Shown here in pieces: positions 6,359 to 12,599 of a stretch of 12,599 nt of DNA. A program made the translations under genes and the position numbers. The stretch comes from UBA9642 sp964545585 (GTDB lineage: Archaea; Nanobdellota; Nanobdellia; Woesearchaeales; UBA9642). Position 1 is the first letter of the stretch. The number at the start of each line of letters is the position of its first letter. The notes below the pieces were generated by a model, which was given only the letters and a program-made list of their open reading frames with translations, made no database searches and was not told the DNA's origin. The DNA lies in contig CAZJFT010000028.1 of NCBI GenBank assembly GCA_964545585.1, positions 1 to 12,599 of the forward strand, written 5' to 3'.

Positions 6359-7585
6359 ATGATAATAAAATACCTTAAAGGACACGGACTTGATACATCG
6401 ATAAGAAAGAATTCTAAATTGAAGAATGCTACGTACATAAAAAAATCATATGATAACACATACAGACTGCATCCCGACGCCGAATTCGAATCATTTGATT
6501 TCGTCTATAACAAGGATTCTGTGAATACCACAAAATTCTCCATAATCCTGCTGACAGAATGGATTAGATATGTTAAGAAAGGAGGATTTCTTGTTGTTGA
6601 ATTCGAGGAGAATTCGCTCCTGAACAGGAGACGATTGCATATGTTATACGATAGATATCTTTCAACATTATCTAAGATTGTCTTTGAAGAAAAACAAGGG
6701 AAATCAGTCAAAGTAGTCTTTCAAAAGACAAAAAGCCAACTCGTAAAAGGAGATTCAATGGATAAATGGACATTCGGCATAATAACTGCAGGCAAGAGGA
6801 ATGAGTGGGTGAGGCAGTTCATACAATCAGTAAGAGAACAGAATGTTCCGCATTATGAAATAATAATAGTCGGCACATGGAACGATCCTGAGTTAAAGGA
6901 CAAGCATGACATAAAATATATTCATTTCACACAGAAAGACGATAAGGGATGGATAACAAAAAAGAAAAACATAGCATTCAAGAAAGCAAAATATGATAAC
7001 GTGCTCATACTTCATGACAGATTCTATTTAGACAAGAACTGGTATTCAGGTATGAAGAAGTATGGAAACAGCTGGGACGCGATATTCTTCCCGATAATTG
7101 ACAAGAAAGGTTTTGAATACGTGCATTGGAGTGTTTGGGGCAAAGGACTGATGCCTATCGGATACGCTGACATAAGAGACTGGGGAGAAGACTATTATGC
7201 TGGCGGGACATTCATGGCGATAAAACGTGACATATTCAATAAAGTACCTTTAGACGAGAACAGGTTCTGGGCAGAACAGGAAGATGGAGAGCATGGATTA
7301 AGATTCACAAGGAACGGATACATCATGAGAGCAAATCCATACTCGAAACTGCACACGACAGTCACATACATATATGATGCGCCTATCTACAAGTTTGACA
7401 ACAAAAAATATGGTAAGACTGTAGAGCATAGGGGCAAGAAGTGGGTATACATACAACCGACAGTAGATATACTGACAAGAACCTTTGGCGTAGGATTCCT
7501 AAGGGCTAGACGTAAAGCAAGCATATTCCTAAAAAAATATATAAAGTCTGTTAACGCTCCAGAGTCTGGGGGAAAGAGAGCATAA
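6359..7585 (+). CDS. Fusion: methyltransferase-like domain lacking SAM motif + GT2-type glycosyltransferase
   Basis: The 408-residue protein has two parts. Residues 1 to about 127 look like a class I methyltransferase: YLKGHGLD at 5-12 aligns with the usual start KGxGLDIGCG, and ESFDFVY (44-50) and VKKGGFLVVEF (72-82) match later strands. The SAM-binding DIGCG is replaced by DTSIR, so SAM binding is probably lost. Residues 136-345 are a GT-A domain: FGIITAGKRNEWV (139-151), LHDRF (218-222) in the metal-site position, and WAEQEDGEH (304-312), resembling the acceptor/base region of galactosyltransferase-like GT2 enzymes. The ATG is one base after the preceding stop with no ribosome-binding site. 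A strong internal site and Met134 lie exactly at the joint. Donor and acceptor sugars are unknown. Confidence 0.75.
   Translation: MIIKYLKGHGLDTSIRKNSKLKNATYIKKSYDNTYRLHPDAEFESFDFVYNKDSVNTTKFSIILLTEWIRYVKKGGFLVVEFEENSLLNRRRLHMLYDRYLSTLSKIVFEEKQGKSVKVVFQKTKSQLVKGDSMDKWTFGIITAGKRNEWVRQFIQSVREQNVPHYEIIIVGTWNDPELKDKHDIKYIHFTQKDDKGWITKKKNIAFKKAKYDNVLILHDRFYLDKNWYSGMKKYGNSWDAIFFPIIDKKGFEYVHWSVWGKGLMPIGYADIRDWGEDYYAGGTFMAIKRDIFNKVPLDENRFWAEQEDGEHGLRFTRNGYIMRANPYSKLHTTVTYIYDAPIYKFDNKKYGKTVEHRGKKWVYIQPTVDILTRTFGVGFLRARRKASIFLKKYIKSVNAPESGGKRA
6748..6760 (+). promoter_or_regulatory. Internal ribosome-binding site and ATG at the fusion joint
   Basis: AGGAGA (6748-6753) precedes an in-frame ATG (6758-6760, codon 134) by four bases. 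It is a better initiation site than that of the full-length gene, and starting here would give a free 275-residue glycosyltransferase beginning MDKWTFGIITAG. Confidence 0.55.
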
Positions 7586-7587
7586 TT

Positions 7588-7603
7588 CCACAAAATATAT
7601 AAT
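7588..7603 (+). promoter_or_regulatory. Probable internal promoter before the HAD gene
   Basis: The 54-bp gap after the fused glycosyltransferase holds CCACAAA followed by ATATATAA (about 7595-7602), a BRE/TATA arrangement. A start near 7624 would leave a leader of about 16 nt with GGGGAT (7628-7633), the same geometry as the operon's first promoter. It would split the plus-strand cluster into two transcription units. Confidence 0.55.
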
Positions 7604-7639
7604 ACGATTGATGCTCTCAAGACCAACGGGGATTTCAAT

Positions 7640-8278
7640 ATGGTAAAGATCAAGGCTATAATCTTTGATATGGACGGAGTTCTAATTGAGGCCAAGGACT
7701 GGCATTATGAAGCATTAAACAGGGCGCTAGGGCTTTTCGGCATGGAAATAAGCAGATTTGACCATGTATCAACATATGATGGGCTACCAACATCAAAAAA
7801 ATTGAATATGTTATCAGTTGAGAGAGGTCTTCCAAGATCACTTCATGGATTCATAAATGATATGAAGCAGATATATACCATAGAATTGATAAACTCAAAA
7901 TGCAGGCCCGTATTCTATCATCAGTATGCATTATCAAGATTATTGCGTGAAGGATATACTCTTGCATTATGCTCGAATGCAGTAAGGAATAGTGTTGAAT
8001 TGATGCTCAGCAAGGCAAAAATCATCGAACATTTCGAATTCATATTATCCAATCAGGATATAGAGAAACCAAAACCTGATCCTGAAGTGTATACTACAGC
8101 CATGAAGAGGCTCAATCTTGATCCTAAAGAATGTTTAATATTAGAGGATAACAATAATGGGGTGAAAGCTGCTCTTGCAAGTGGCGCACATCTCCTTAAG
8201 ATACATAGTGTAAATGATGTAAACTATGAAAATATCAAAAGACGAATAGAAGAGATCGAGAGTGAGAATGATGATTAA
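7640..8278 (+). CDS. HAD-superfamily hydrolase (beta-phosphoglucomutase-like phosphatase)
   Basis: The 212-residue protein has all four HAD motifs: DMDGV (D10, D12), SNA (S112) after a hydrophobic strand, K145 in KPKPDPE and ED (E169-D170) in LILEDNNNG. A helical C1 cap lies between motifs I and II (about 16-90). This is the size and layout of beta-phosphoglucomutase or sugar-phosphate/polyol-phosphate phosphatases. The neighbouring nucleotidyltransferase suggests it dephosphorylates or isomerises a sugar- or polyol-phosphate before activation (inference). The ATG at 7640 has GGGG eight bases upstream. It probably heads the second half of the operon; the stop overlaps the first codons of the next gene. 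Confidence 0.87.
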   Translation: MVKIKAIIFDMDGVLIEAKDWHYEALNRALGLFGMEISRFDHVSTYDGLPTSKKLNMLSVERGLPRSLHGFINDMKQIYTIELINSKCRPVFYHQYALSRLLREGYTLALCSNAVRNSVELMLSKAKIIEHFEFILSNQDIEKPKPDPEVYTTAMKRLNLDPKECLILEDNNNGVKAALASGAHLLKIHSVNDVNYENIKRRIEEIESENDD

Positions 8279-9005
8279 TGTCTTAATACCATTAGGAGGA
8301 AAATCGCAGTTCTTCGGCGACGAATATCCGTTCCCTAAACCAGTAATAGAGATAGCTGGAACACCAATGATACAACTGGCATTGCAGAATTTCTTGAAGA
8401 TGAAGAATGAAAAAAAATTCATATTCATCATAAAAGAGGAGGATGCGAGACAATACCATATAGACAATGTCGTGAGGCTATTAACAGACAATAATTGCAA
8501 GATAGTCACGATTACAGGGGACACTAAAGGAGCAGTATGCAGCGCACTGATGGCCATAGACCACATAGATAATGATGATGAATTGATTATTGCAAACGGC
8601 GACCAGATAATAGATGCAGATTTTGACGAGATTATAGAAACATTCAGGAAAAAAGGATTAGACGGGGGAGTGATCTGTTTTGAATCTATACACCCAAAAT
8701 TCTCTTATGTAAAACTCGAGAATGGGAAGATAATAGAGACTGCAGAGAAGAAACCCATAAGCAAGAATGCAATAGCAGGATTCTATTATTTCAAGAAAGG
8801 CAGTGATTTCGTCAGAGTAGGTATGGAATCCATAAGGAATGATGCTCATGTCAATGGAGCATACTTCATCGCACCTACATACAATTATCTTGTCTTGGAA
8901 GGCAAGAATCTTGAGATAATAAAAATAACAAATGACAAATACCATTCATTCTATTCTCCGCAGAAGATTGCAGAGTATGAAAAGCTTCTAGCATCAAAAA
9001 AATGA
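8271..9005 (+). CDS. Sugar-phosphate nucleotidyltransferase-like protein 1 (altered signature)
   Basis: The 244-residue protein has a nucleotidyltransferase (NTP_transferase) fold: IPLGGKSQF near the start, FPKPVIEIAGTPM (21-33), GDTKGAVCSAL (83-93) and IIANGDQII (107-114) with a metal-binding Asp at D111. It is a clear paralogue of the gene at 10141-10866. Aligned without gaps, the signature GLGSR of that copy is GGKSQ here, so Gly11 is Lys and the phosphate-contacting Arg13 is Gln. It may activate a different substrate or be catalytically altered. The frame extends up to a GTG at 8262, but that GTG lies in a GAGTGAG ribosome-binding-like stretch; the ATG at 8271 aligns with its paralogue's start, and the ATG at 8268 is possible. 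It overlaps the HAD stop. Confidence 0.8.
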   Translation: MINVLIPLGGKSQFFGDEYPFPKPVIEIAGTPMIQLALQNFLKMKNEKKFIFIIKEEDARQYHIDNVVRLLTDNNCKIVTITGDTKGAVCSALMAIDHIDNDDELIIANGDQIIDADFDEIIETFRKKGLDGGVICFESIHPKFSYVKLENGKIIETAEKKPISKNAIAGFYYFKKGSDFVRVGMESIRNDAHVNGAYFIAPTYNYLVLEGKNLEIIKITNDKYHSFYSPQKIAEYEKLLASKK

Positions 9006-9334
9006 AGACAGCAAAAATCTCAGACATGACAAAAGGATGGTTCATAGGAAATTTCGAACCTACACTCTATAAGACAAATGATGTAGAGGTGGCAGTTAAG
9101 GAATACAAGAAGGGAGACCACGAGTCTGCACACTATCATAAGATCGCCACGGAATTCACTGTAATAATAAGCGGGAAAGTCAAGATGGACGGAAAGATTT
9201 ACGGAAAGGACGATATAATAGTCATCGAGCCTAACGATGCCACAGACTTTACTGCATTAGAAGATACTGTGACCGTAGTGGTCAAGATACCTGGCGCAAA
9301 CAATGATAAATATCTTGTAGAGGATAACAAATGA
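9002..9334 (+). CDS. Cupin-domain protein
   Basis: The 110-residue protein matches cupin motif 1 exactly: G38, five residues, H44-Y-H46, four residues, E51, six residues, G58. Motif 2 is degraded: the PxGxxH part reads PNDATDF (77-83), so the usual His is Asp. Metal binding through two His and one Glu is plausible, the fourth ligand being altered. Small cupins in sugar operons serve as sugar epimerases, isomerases or ligand sensors; which applies is not visible. The start overlaps the upstream stop as ATGA with no ribosome-binding site, and its own stop overlaps the next ATG in the same way, so it is tightly embedded in the operon. Confidence 0.85.
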   Translation: MKTAKISDMTKGWFIGNFEPTLYKTNDVEVAVKEYKKGDHESAHYHKIATEFTVIISGKVKMDGKIYGKDDIIVIEPNDATDFTALEDTVTVVVKIPGANNDKYLVEDNK

Positions 9335-10131
9335 AGATATTCGCCCATAGGGGTATGCCGTATGAATACCCTGAAAACACTCTTGTTTCTTACGAGAAAT
9401 CGCTTAATGAAGGTTTCGGACTGGAGATTGACGTCCATCGATCTAAAGATGGAAAGCTTGTGATAATACACGACCTTAACGTAAAAAGATTGACAGGCAT
9501 CGATAAAAACGTCACTGACATGACACTGGAAGAGATAAAGTCCCTGAATTATGGCGGGCATTTCGACAAGAAATACGATAATGAGAAGATGCCTACATTC
9601 GAGGAAGTCGCAAGGCTCGTCAAGCATAAGGGACATGAAGGAGTAATGATTGCCGTTCATGTAAAGAATGAAAATGAGGGAGATATTCTTGAATTGCTTT
9701 CAAAAGAATTTGAGAAGCATAAGCTGTATGATGATTGGTTCTTATTCGATTTGACGATAGAAGGTGCCACTAGATTAAAGAAAATTAATCCTAAAATGAA
9801 GATTGCCGTGTCTGTAGGCGAGAAGAAGTATGCAAAAACAATCTATCTGCTTGATGAAGTTATAGATTTGAATTGTTTCGATTATGTGTGGGCTGATGAA
9901 TGGGTATATGGCCTTTACAGCAAGGAATATTTTGACAAGATAAGAGCATCTGGAAAGAAAAGCTACGTTATAAGTCCAGAATTGCACAAGGACCACGGGC
10001 ATCCATTGTCACAAAAAGGATATGAAAAGTGCTGGGAGATGCTCATCGCATGGGATGTCGACGGCGTCTGTACTGATTATCCGAAAGAGTTCAGGAAACT
10101 TTATAATGATCTGAAAGACAGGAAAATATAG
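9331..10131 (+). CDS. GDPD-like (glycerophosphodiester phosphodiesterase family) protein
   Basis: The 266-residue TIM-barrel protein has HRG (6-8), PENT (14-17), EIDVHRSKDGKLVIIHD (E32, D34, H47) and a C-terminal GVCTDYP (245-251), all typical of the GDPD family. The later ELK-type metal position reads AVHVKN (108-113), so the usual Glu is His110. My recollection is that GDPD-like proteins of capsule loci also vary at this position (often NIK). It has no signal peptide, so it would act in the cytoplasm, on a glycerophosphodiester or a phosphate-linked glycan precursor (inference). GAGGA at 9320-9324 supports the ATG at 9331, which overlaps the cupin stop. It sits between two paralogous nucleotidyltransferases. 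Confidence 0.85.
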   Translation: MKIFAHRGMPYEYPENTLVSYEKSLNEGFGLEIDVHRSKDGKLVIIHDLNVKRLTGIDKNVTDMTLEEIKSLNYGGHFDKKYDNEKMPTFEEVARLVKHKGHEGVMIAVHVKNENEGDILELLSKEFEKHKLYDDWFLFDLTIEGATRLKKINPKMKIAVSVGEKKYAKTIYLLDEVIDLNCFDYVWADEWVYGLYSKEYFDKIRASGKKSYVISPELHKDHGHPLSQKGYEKCWEMLIAWDVDGVCTDYPKEFRKLYNDLKDRKI

Positions 10132-10136
10132 GTGAT
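10130..10136 (+). promoter_or_regulatory. AGGTGAT Shine-Dalgarno for nucleotidyltransferase 2
   Basis: AGGTGAT, complementary to the archaeal 16S tail, overlaps the TAG stop of the GDPD gene and ends four bases before the ATG at 10141. It shows that the in-frame GTG at 10132 is part of the ribosome-binding site rather than the start codon. Confidence 0.75.
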
Positions 10137-10140
10137 ATAC

Positions 10141-10866
10141 ATGAAAGTTGTTATGCCAATAGCGGGACTTGGAAGCAGATTTACAAAAGTGGGAATAAAT
10201 ACTCCAAAACCACTTATAGAGATTCTCGGAAAACCGATGGCTAAATGGGCGGCTGATTCGATACCATTTGCAAAGCCGGAAGATTTCATATTCATAGTAA
10301 GAAAAGAGCATGTTGACGAATACAAGATAGATGAAAAGATGAAAAAAATATTTCCCGGATGCAGGGTAATAATGATTGATTACGTTACAGAAGGGGCGGC
10401 ATGCACTGTACTAATCGCAAAAGAATACATAAACAATGATGAGCCATTGATAGTCACTGATTGTGACCATTATTTCATAAGCAAAGAATATGAGAATTGG
10501 GTGATTAATCCTCCCAAAGACCTTAAAGGAGTAATACCGGTATTCCATACTCAGGATAAAAAGTGGAGCTTCACTAAATTCGGAGAGGACAGGATAGTGA
10601 CGCAAGTAGCTGAGAAGATTCCAATATCAGAATACGGCAATATCGGAGCATATTATTTCAGGCATGGAAAAGATTTCGTCTGGGCTGCAGAGACGATGAT
10701 TGCAAAGAATGAAAGGCATGGAACAGCACAAGAATTCTATGTCGCGCCAGTCTACAACAAACTTGTTGAAAGAGGAGATCATATTTATGCAGCGATATGT
10801 GAAAAGAAATGGGGTCTTGGAACTCCAGAGGATGTAGAGTTCTTTAAAGAAGATTATAAATCATGA
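10141..10866 (+). CDS. Sugar-phosphate nucleotidyltransferase 2
   Basis: The 241-residue protein carries the standard signature PIAGLGSRF (6-14), TPKPLIEILGKPM (21-33), a GAACTVL segment (85-91), and D107-C-D109 at the metal site. This indicates transfer of a nucleoside monophosphate from an NTP onto a sugar-1-phosphate or similar phosphorylated compound (LicC/RmlA-like superfamily); substrate and base are not readable. It has no C-terminal acyltransferase or left-handed helix domain. It is a paralogue of the gene at 8271-9005, and the pair flank the cupin and GDPD genes. The start is set by AGGTGAT just upstream. Its stop overlaps the next gene's ATG (ATGA). Confidence 0.87.
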   Translation: MKVVMPIAGLGSRFTKVGINTPKPLIEILGKPMAKWAADSIPFAKPEDFIFIVRKEHVDEYKIDEKMKKIFPGCRVIMIDYVTEGAACTVLIAKEYINNDEPLIVTDCDHYFISKEYENWVINPPKDLKGVIPVFHTQDKKWSFTKFGEDRIVTQVAEKIPISEYGNIGAYYFRHGKDFVWAAETMIAKNERHGTAQEFYVAPVYNKLVERGDHIYAAICEKKWGLGTPEDVEFFKEDYKS

Positions 10867-11609
10867 AACCAATAAACCTATCTGCATTCCTTGTGGTGAG
10901 AAATGAAGAGAAGAATCTAGATAGGGCGCTCAAATCGTTAGATTTCTGTGATGAGATAATAATTGTAGACCAGGAAAGCACAGACAAGACAGTAAAAATA
11001 GCGAAGAAATACACAAATAAGATTTATCATGACAAATGCTGGGGATATGCCGATCCAAGCAGGGTTCTCGGAGAGAGCAAATGCAGAGGCAAATGGATAC
11101 TCAACCTTGATGCTGATGAGGAAGTCCAGGATAAATTGAAAGAAGAGATATTGTCAGTCATAAAAAATCCTAAGCATGACGCATACAGGATACACAGGGA
11201 CTTCTATTATCTAGGAAAATTCATGAAATACACCGGACAGGATGATTGGGTGTTGAGGCTGCATAAGAAGGGTGCGATAAAATATGTCCCAGACATACAT
11301 GTATGTGCAGTGCCGAATAAGGGAATAAAGATAGGACGGCTTCATTACTCACTGAATCATTTTGCATTCAATTCTATAGCGCAAGTGATTGAGCGAACAA
11401 AAAGATATACTAAAATCCAGGCAGAGACAGACAAGAAATATCATAAGTTCCCGAGAAACCCGTTTGGGATATTATATCTTCCAATACTTAATTTTCTATA
11501 TCATTACGTGGTGAAGAGAGGATTTCTTGATGGAAGGCAAGGATTCATATATGCATACATGAATTTCTATTATCATGTAATGATATATAGATACTTATGG
11601 TTCAAGTAA
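10863..11609 (+). CDS. GT2 family glycosyltransferase, WaaE/KdtX-like
   Basis: The 248-residue protein begins with a compact GT-A domain: FLVVRNEEKNLDRALKS (9-25), IIIVDQESTDKT (32-43), and WILNLDADEEV (78-88) with the DxD metal motif D83-A-D85. This pattern, including FCDEIIIVD, is that of the beta-1,4-glucosyltransferase-like group (lipopolysaccharide-core WaaE type). The C-terminal 50 residues contain aromatic, hydrophobic segments (about 200-216 and 227-247) that probably sit on the membrane. It likely adds a sugar to a lipid-linked or surface glycan. It is the last gene of the plus-strand operon, has no clear ribosome-binding site, and overlaps the preceding stop (ATGA). The next gene is convergent, ending 10 bp away. 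Confidence 0.88.
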   Translation: MKPINLSAFLVVRNEEKNLDRALKSLDFCDEIIIVDQESTDKTVKIAKKYTNKIYHDKCWGYADPSRVLGESKCRGKWILNLDADEEVQDKLKEEILSVIKNPKHDAYRIHRDFYYLGKFMKYTGQDDWVLRLHKKGAIKYVPDIHVCAVPNKGIKIGRLHYSLNHFAFNSIAQVIERTKRYTKIQAETDKKYHKFPRNPFGILYLPILNFLYHYVVKRGFLDGRQGFIYAYMNFYYHVMIYRYLWFK

Positions 11610-11630
11610 GAAAATTTTTCTAATTATTTA
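11610..11630. terminator. Possible bidirectional poly-T terminator between convergent genes
   Basis: Between the two stop codons lies AGAAAATTTTTCT, giving a run of five T on the plus strand (11615-11619) and four on the minus, followed by a T-rich stretch on the plus strand. Archaeal RNA polymerase terminates at such oligo-T runs. There is no strong stem-loop, and the minus-strand run is short. Confidence 0.4.
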
Positions 11631-12327
11631 TCTTCTTTGCCTTCACTATGCACAATAAAGAGAACCTATTGGGAATCTTATAAGCTAAAAATTTCCTCAA
11701 TGATAATGGCAGGAATGAAAGGAAGTATGCAAGGAAGCTTGAGACTTTTCCCAAGAACCCTTTTGTCTTCCACACTAAAGAAAAGTCTCTCTGCCACTTG
11801 TTGAATGCAGGGACATGCTCTACCCATTCGACCTTGAAGCCTGTCTTATCCAAGTCATCAATCAAGTCCTTTACATATATCCTTCTTACATGATGCGTTC
11901 CATCTGCCGGAGTGTTCGGCTGTCCAATAAAAATTACGCCGCCTTTCTTCAATACATTGTTAACTTCCGCAAGCGTCTTGCTCGGGTGATTCAAGTGTTC
12001 AAGGACCTCAAAACAGTATGCAACATCATAACTATCTTCTTTTATTGGGAATCTCTTATGCAAATCTGCCTTCACTGCACCATAACCAAGTTTCCTGGAA
12101 AAACGCAGCCCAGAATCAGAAATATCAGCGACAGTAGCATTCTTTATGCCAAGATAATGTATGAAATGCCCATTTCCTCCACCGACATCCAATACAGATT
12201 TCTTGCCTTTCAAGACAAGCTTCTTCTTGAACGGATCATATAATCGCTCATAATATCCTATATTCTTCCTATGGTCAAATTCTTTATTCCAATAATCCTT
12301 GTAGTATGATTCGTAATGTTCTTGCAT
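11620..12327 (-). CDS. Class I SAM-dependent methyltransferase with hydrophobic C-terminal segment
   Basis: The 235-residue protein has an intact SAM motif VLDVGGGNGHF (45-55), the acidic end of strand 2 (VADIS, D69), CFEVLEHLNHP (105-115) and VLKKGGVIFIGQPN (125-138), all standard for Methyltransf_11/23 enzymes. After the catalytic core, residues about 190-218 form a hydrophobic, helix-prone stretch (FLGKVSSFLAYFLSFLPLSL) that may anchor it to the membrane near a lipid-linked substrate. A glycan or lipid methylase is likely from context. GGGG five bases before the ATG supports the start, and a TATA box lies just upstream. It is downstream of the flippase-like gene on the same strand and converges on the plus-strand operon. 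Confidence 0.85.
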   Translation of the reverse strand: MQEHYESYYKDYWNKEFDHRKNIGYYERLYDPFKKKLVLKGKKSVLDVGGGNGHFIHYLGIKNATVADISDSGLRFSRKLGYGAVKADLHKRFPIKEDSYDVAYCFEVLEHLNHPSKTLAEVNNVLKKGGVIFIGQPNTPADGTHHVRRIYVKDLIDDLDKTGFKVEWVEHVPAFNKWQRDFSLVWKTKGFLGKVSSFLAYFLSFLPLSLRKFLAYKIPNRFSLLCIVKAKKINN

Positions 12328-12350
12328 AGTATCCCCGAATACGACTTAGA

Positions 12351-12362
12351 TTTATAAATATT
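12351..12362 (-). promoter_or_regulatory. TATA box before the minus-strand methyltransferase
   Basis: On the minus strand AATATTTATAAATC contains TTTATAAA at 12351-12358. Its centre is only about 27 bp from the ATG, so transcription would start almost at the start codon, leaderless or nearly so, and the GGGGAT motif at 12331-12336 would lie upstream of the transcript. A start site slightly closer to the TATA box is the alternative. A 10-bp palindrome (ATGATATCAT, 12372-12381) lies just upstream. Confidence 0.5.
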
Positions 12363-12388
12363 ATTGGAAATATGATATCATCAGTTTT

Positions 12389-12599
12389 TTATTTAAGTAT
12401 CGCTTTTTTAAGGCCCTTAATCTCTTGTATTGTCACAATACGCAACCCAAACAATAACAACAGATAGACCCCGCCGCTAAGCAACAAGACCAAAACCAGC
12501 TCTAGGACAAGCGGCATATCCAAAGAAGTCTTCAGATAATTGACGAACAATATGTATGCAAGCGCAGAGACGCCCATCATTATCGGATGCCACACTCTT
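12389..12599 (-). CDS. C-terminal end of a multi-pass membrane protein, probably a Wzx-type polysaccharide flippase
   Basis: Only the last 69 residues are in the window; the frame stays open to the right edge, so the start is outside. Two strongly hydrophobic stretches are visible, one around IMMGVSALAYILFVNYL and a longer one ending VYLLLLFGLRIVTIQEI, followed by a basic tail LKKAILK. This ending, with the last helix followed by a short basic tail, is typical of MOP-family polysaccharide exporters. The neighbouring glycosyltransferases and methyltransferases fit lipid-linked oligosaccharide export. The assignment rests on the C-terminus alone, so another membrane protein is possible. Its stop lies 61 bp upstream of the methyltransferase start. 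Confidence 0.55.
   Translation of the reverse strand, partial: RVWHPIMMGVSALAYILFVNYLKTSLDMPLVLELVLVLLLSGGVYLLLLFGLRIVTIQEIKGLKKAILK

Noticed and set aside
8262..8270. GTG start for nucleotidyltransferase 1.
   Set aside because: The GTG falls within a GAGTGAG ribosome-binding-like stretch, and the ATG at 8271 aligns with the start of its paralogue.
9199..9660. A 153-codon open frame on the minus strand.
   Set aside because: It is antisense to the cupin and GDPD genes, both of which show clear family motifs, and its translation has no recognisable domain.
10096..10110. TATA-like CTTTATAATG before nucleotidyltransferase 2.
   Set aside because: It lies in the GDPD coding region with only a weak BRE. 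The SD-stop overlap points to coupled translation instead of a separate promoter.
10132..10140. GTG start for nucleotidyltransferase 2.
   Set aside because: The GTG is part of AGGTGAT, the Shine-Dalgarno for the ATG at 10141.
11815..12243. A 142-codon open frame on the plus strand.
   Set aside because: It is antisense to the methyltransferase, whose SAM motif is clear. The translation looks like random coding, with no motif or ribosome-binding site.
1..12599. CRISPR arrays, tRNA or rRNA genes, insertion sequences, phage or plasmid functions.
   Set aside because: No regularly spaced repeats, cloverleaf-like sequence, transposase, integrase or long terminal repeats were seen on either strand by reading.

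Overview
The window looks archaeal, most likely from a small-genome lineage such as DPANN, although the phylum cannot be fixed from sequence alone. Intergenic gaps carry archaeal promoters: a TTTATAAA-type TATA box preceded by a purine-rich BRE. Start codons are preceded by GGAGG, GGTGAT or GGGGAT motifs. Codon use leans heavily on ATA (Ile) and AGA/AGG (Arg). No rRNA, tRNA, CRISPR array, insertion sequence or integrase is visible, and no gap exceeds about 160 bp.

Left block (1-3203, minus strand): one apparent operon transcribed leftward. It encodes an RNase Z-like metallo-beta-lactamase-fold hydrolase, a 2H phosphoesterase, a 322-residue protein with a degenerate Nudix-like box, and a TPR protein that runs off the left edge. 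Three of the four resemble enzymes acting on phosphoesters of RNA or nucleotides. All four proteins begin Met-Asn-Asp/Glu behind very similar translation-initiation sequences.

Central block (3364-11609, plus strand): ten genes for a surface glycan or glycolipid. A divergent promoter region (3204-3363) starts the first half: a DPM1-like GT2 glycosyltransferase, an SDR + TIM-barrel isomerase fusion, a small SAM methyltransferase, and a fusion of a SAM-site-less methyltransferase domain with a GT2 domain. A second likely promoter at about 7590 starts the other half: HAD phosphatase, nucleotidyltransferase 1, cupin, GDPD-like phosphodiesterase, nucleotidyltransferase 2, and a WaaE-like GT2. Most of these genes overlap by ATGA or abut, so translational coupling is likely. 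Together they could make, activate and attach an unusual sugar or phospho-polyol substituent.

Right block (11620-12599, minus strand): a SAM methyltransferase convergent with the central operon and, upstream of it, the C-terminal end of a multi-pass membrane protein resembling a Wzx-type flippase. This is further surface-polysaccharide machinery.

The most notable points are the two domain fusions (one with a strong internal ribosome-binding site and start exactly at the domain joint), two paralogous nucleotidyltransferases of which one has lost its signature Gly/Arg, and a GGGGA leader motif present only at promoter-proximal genes.
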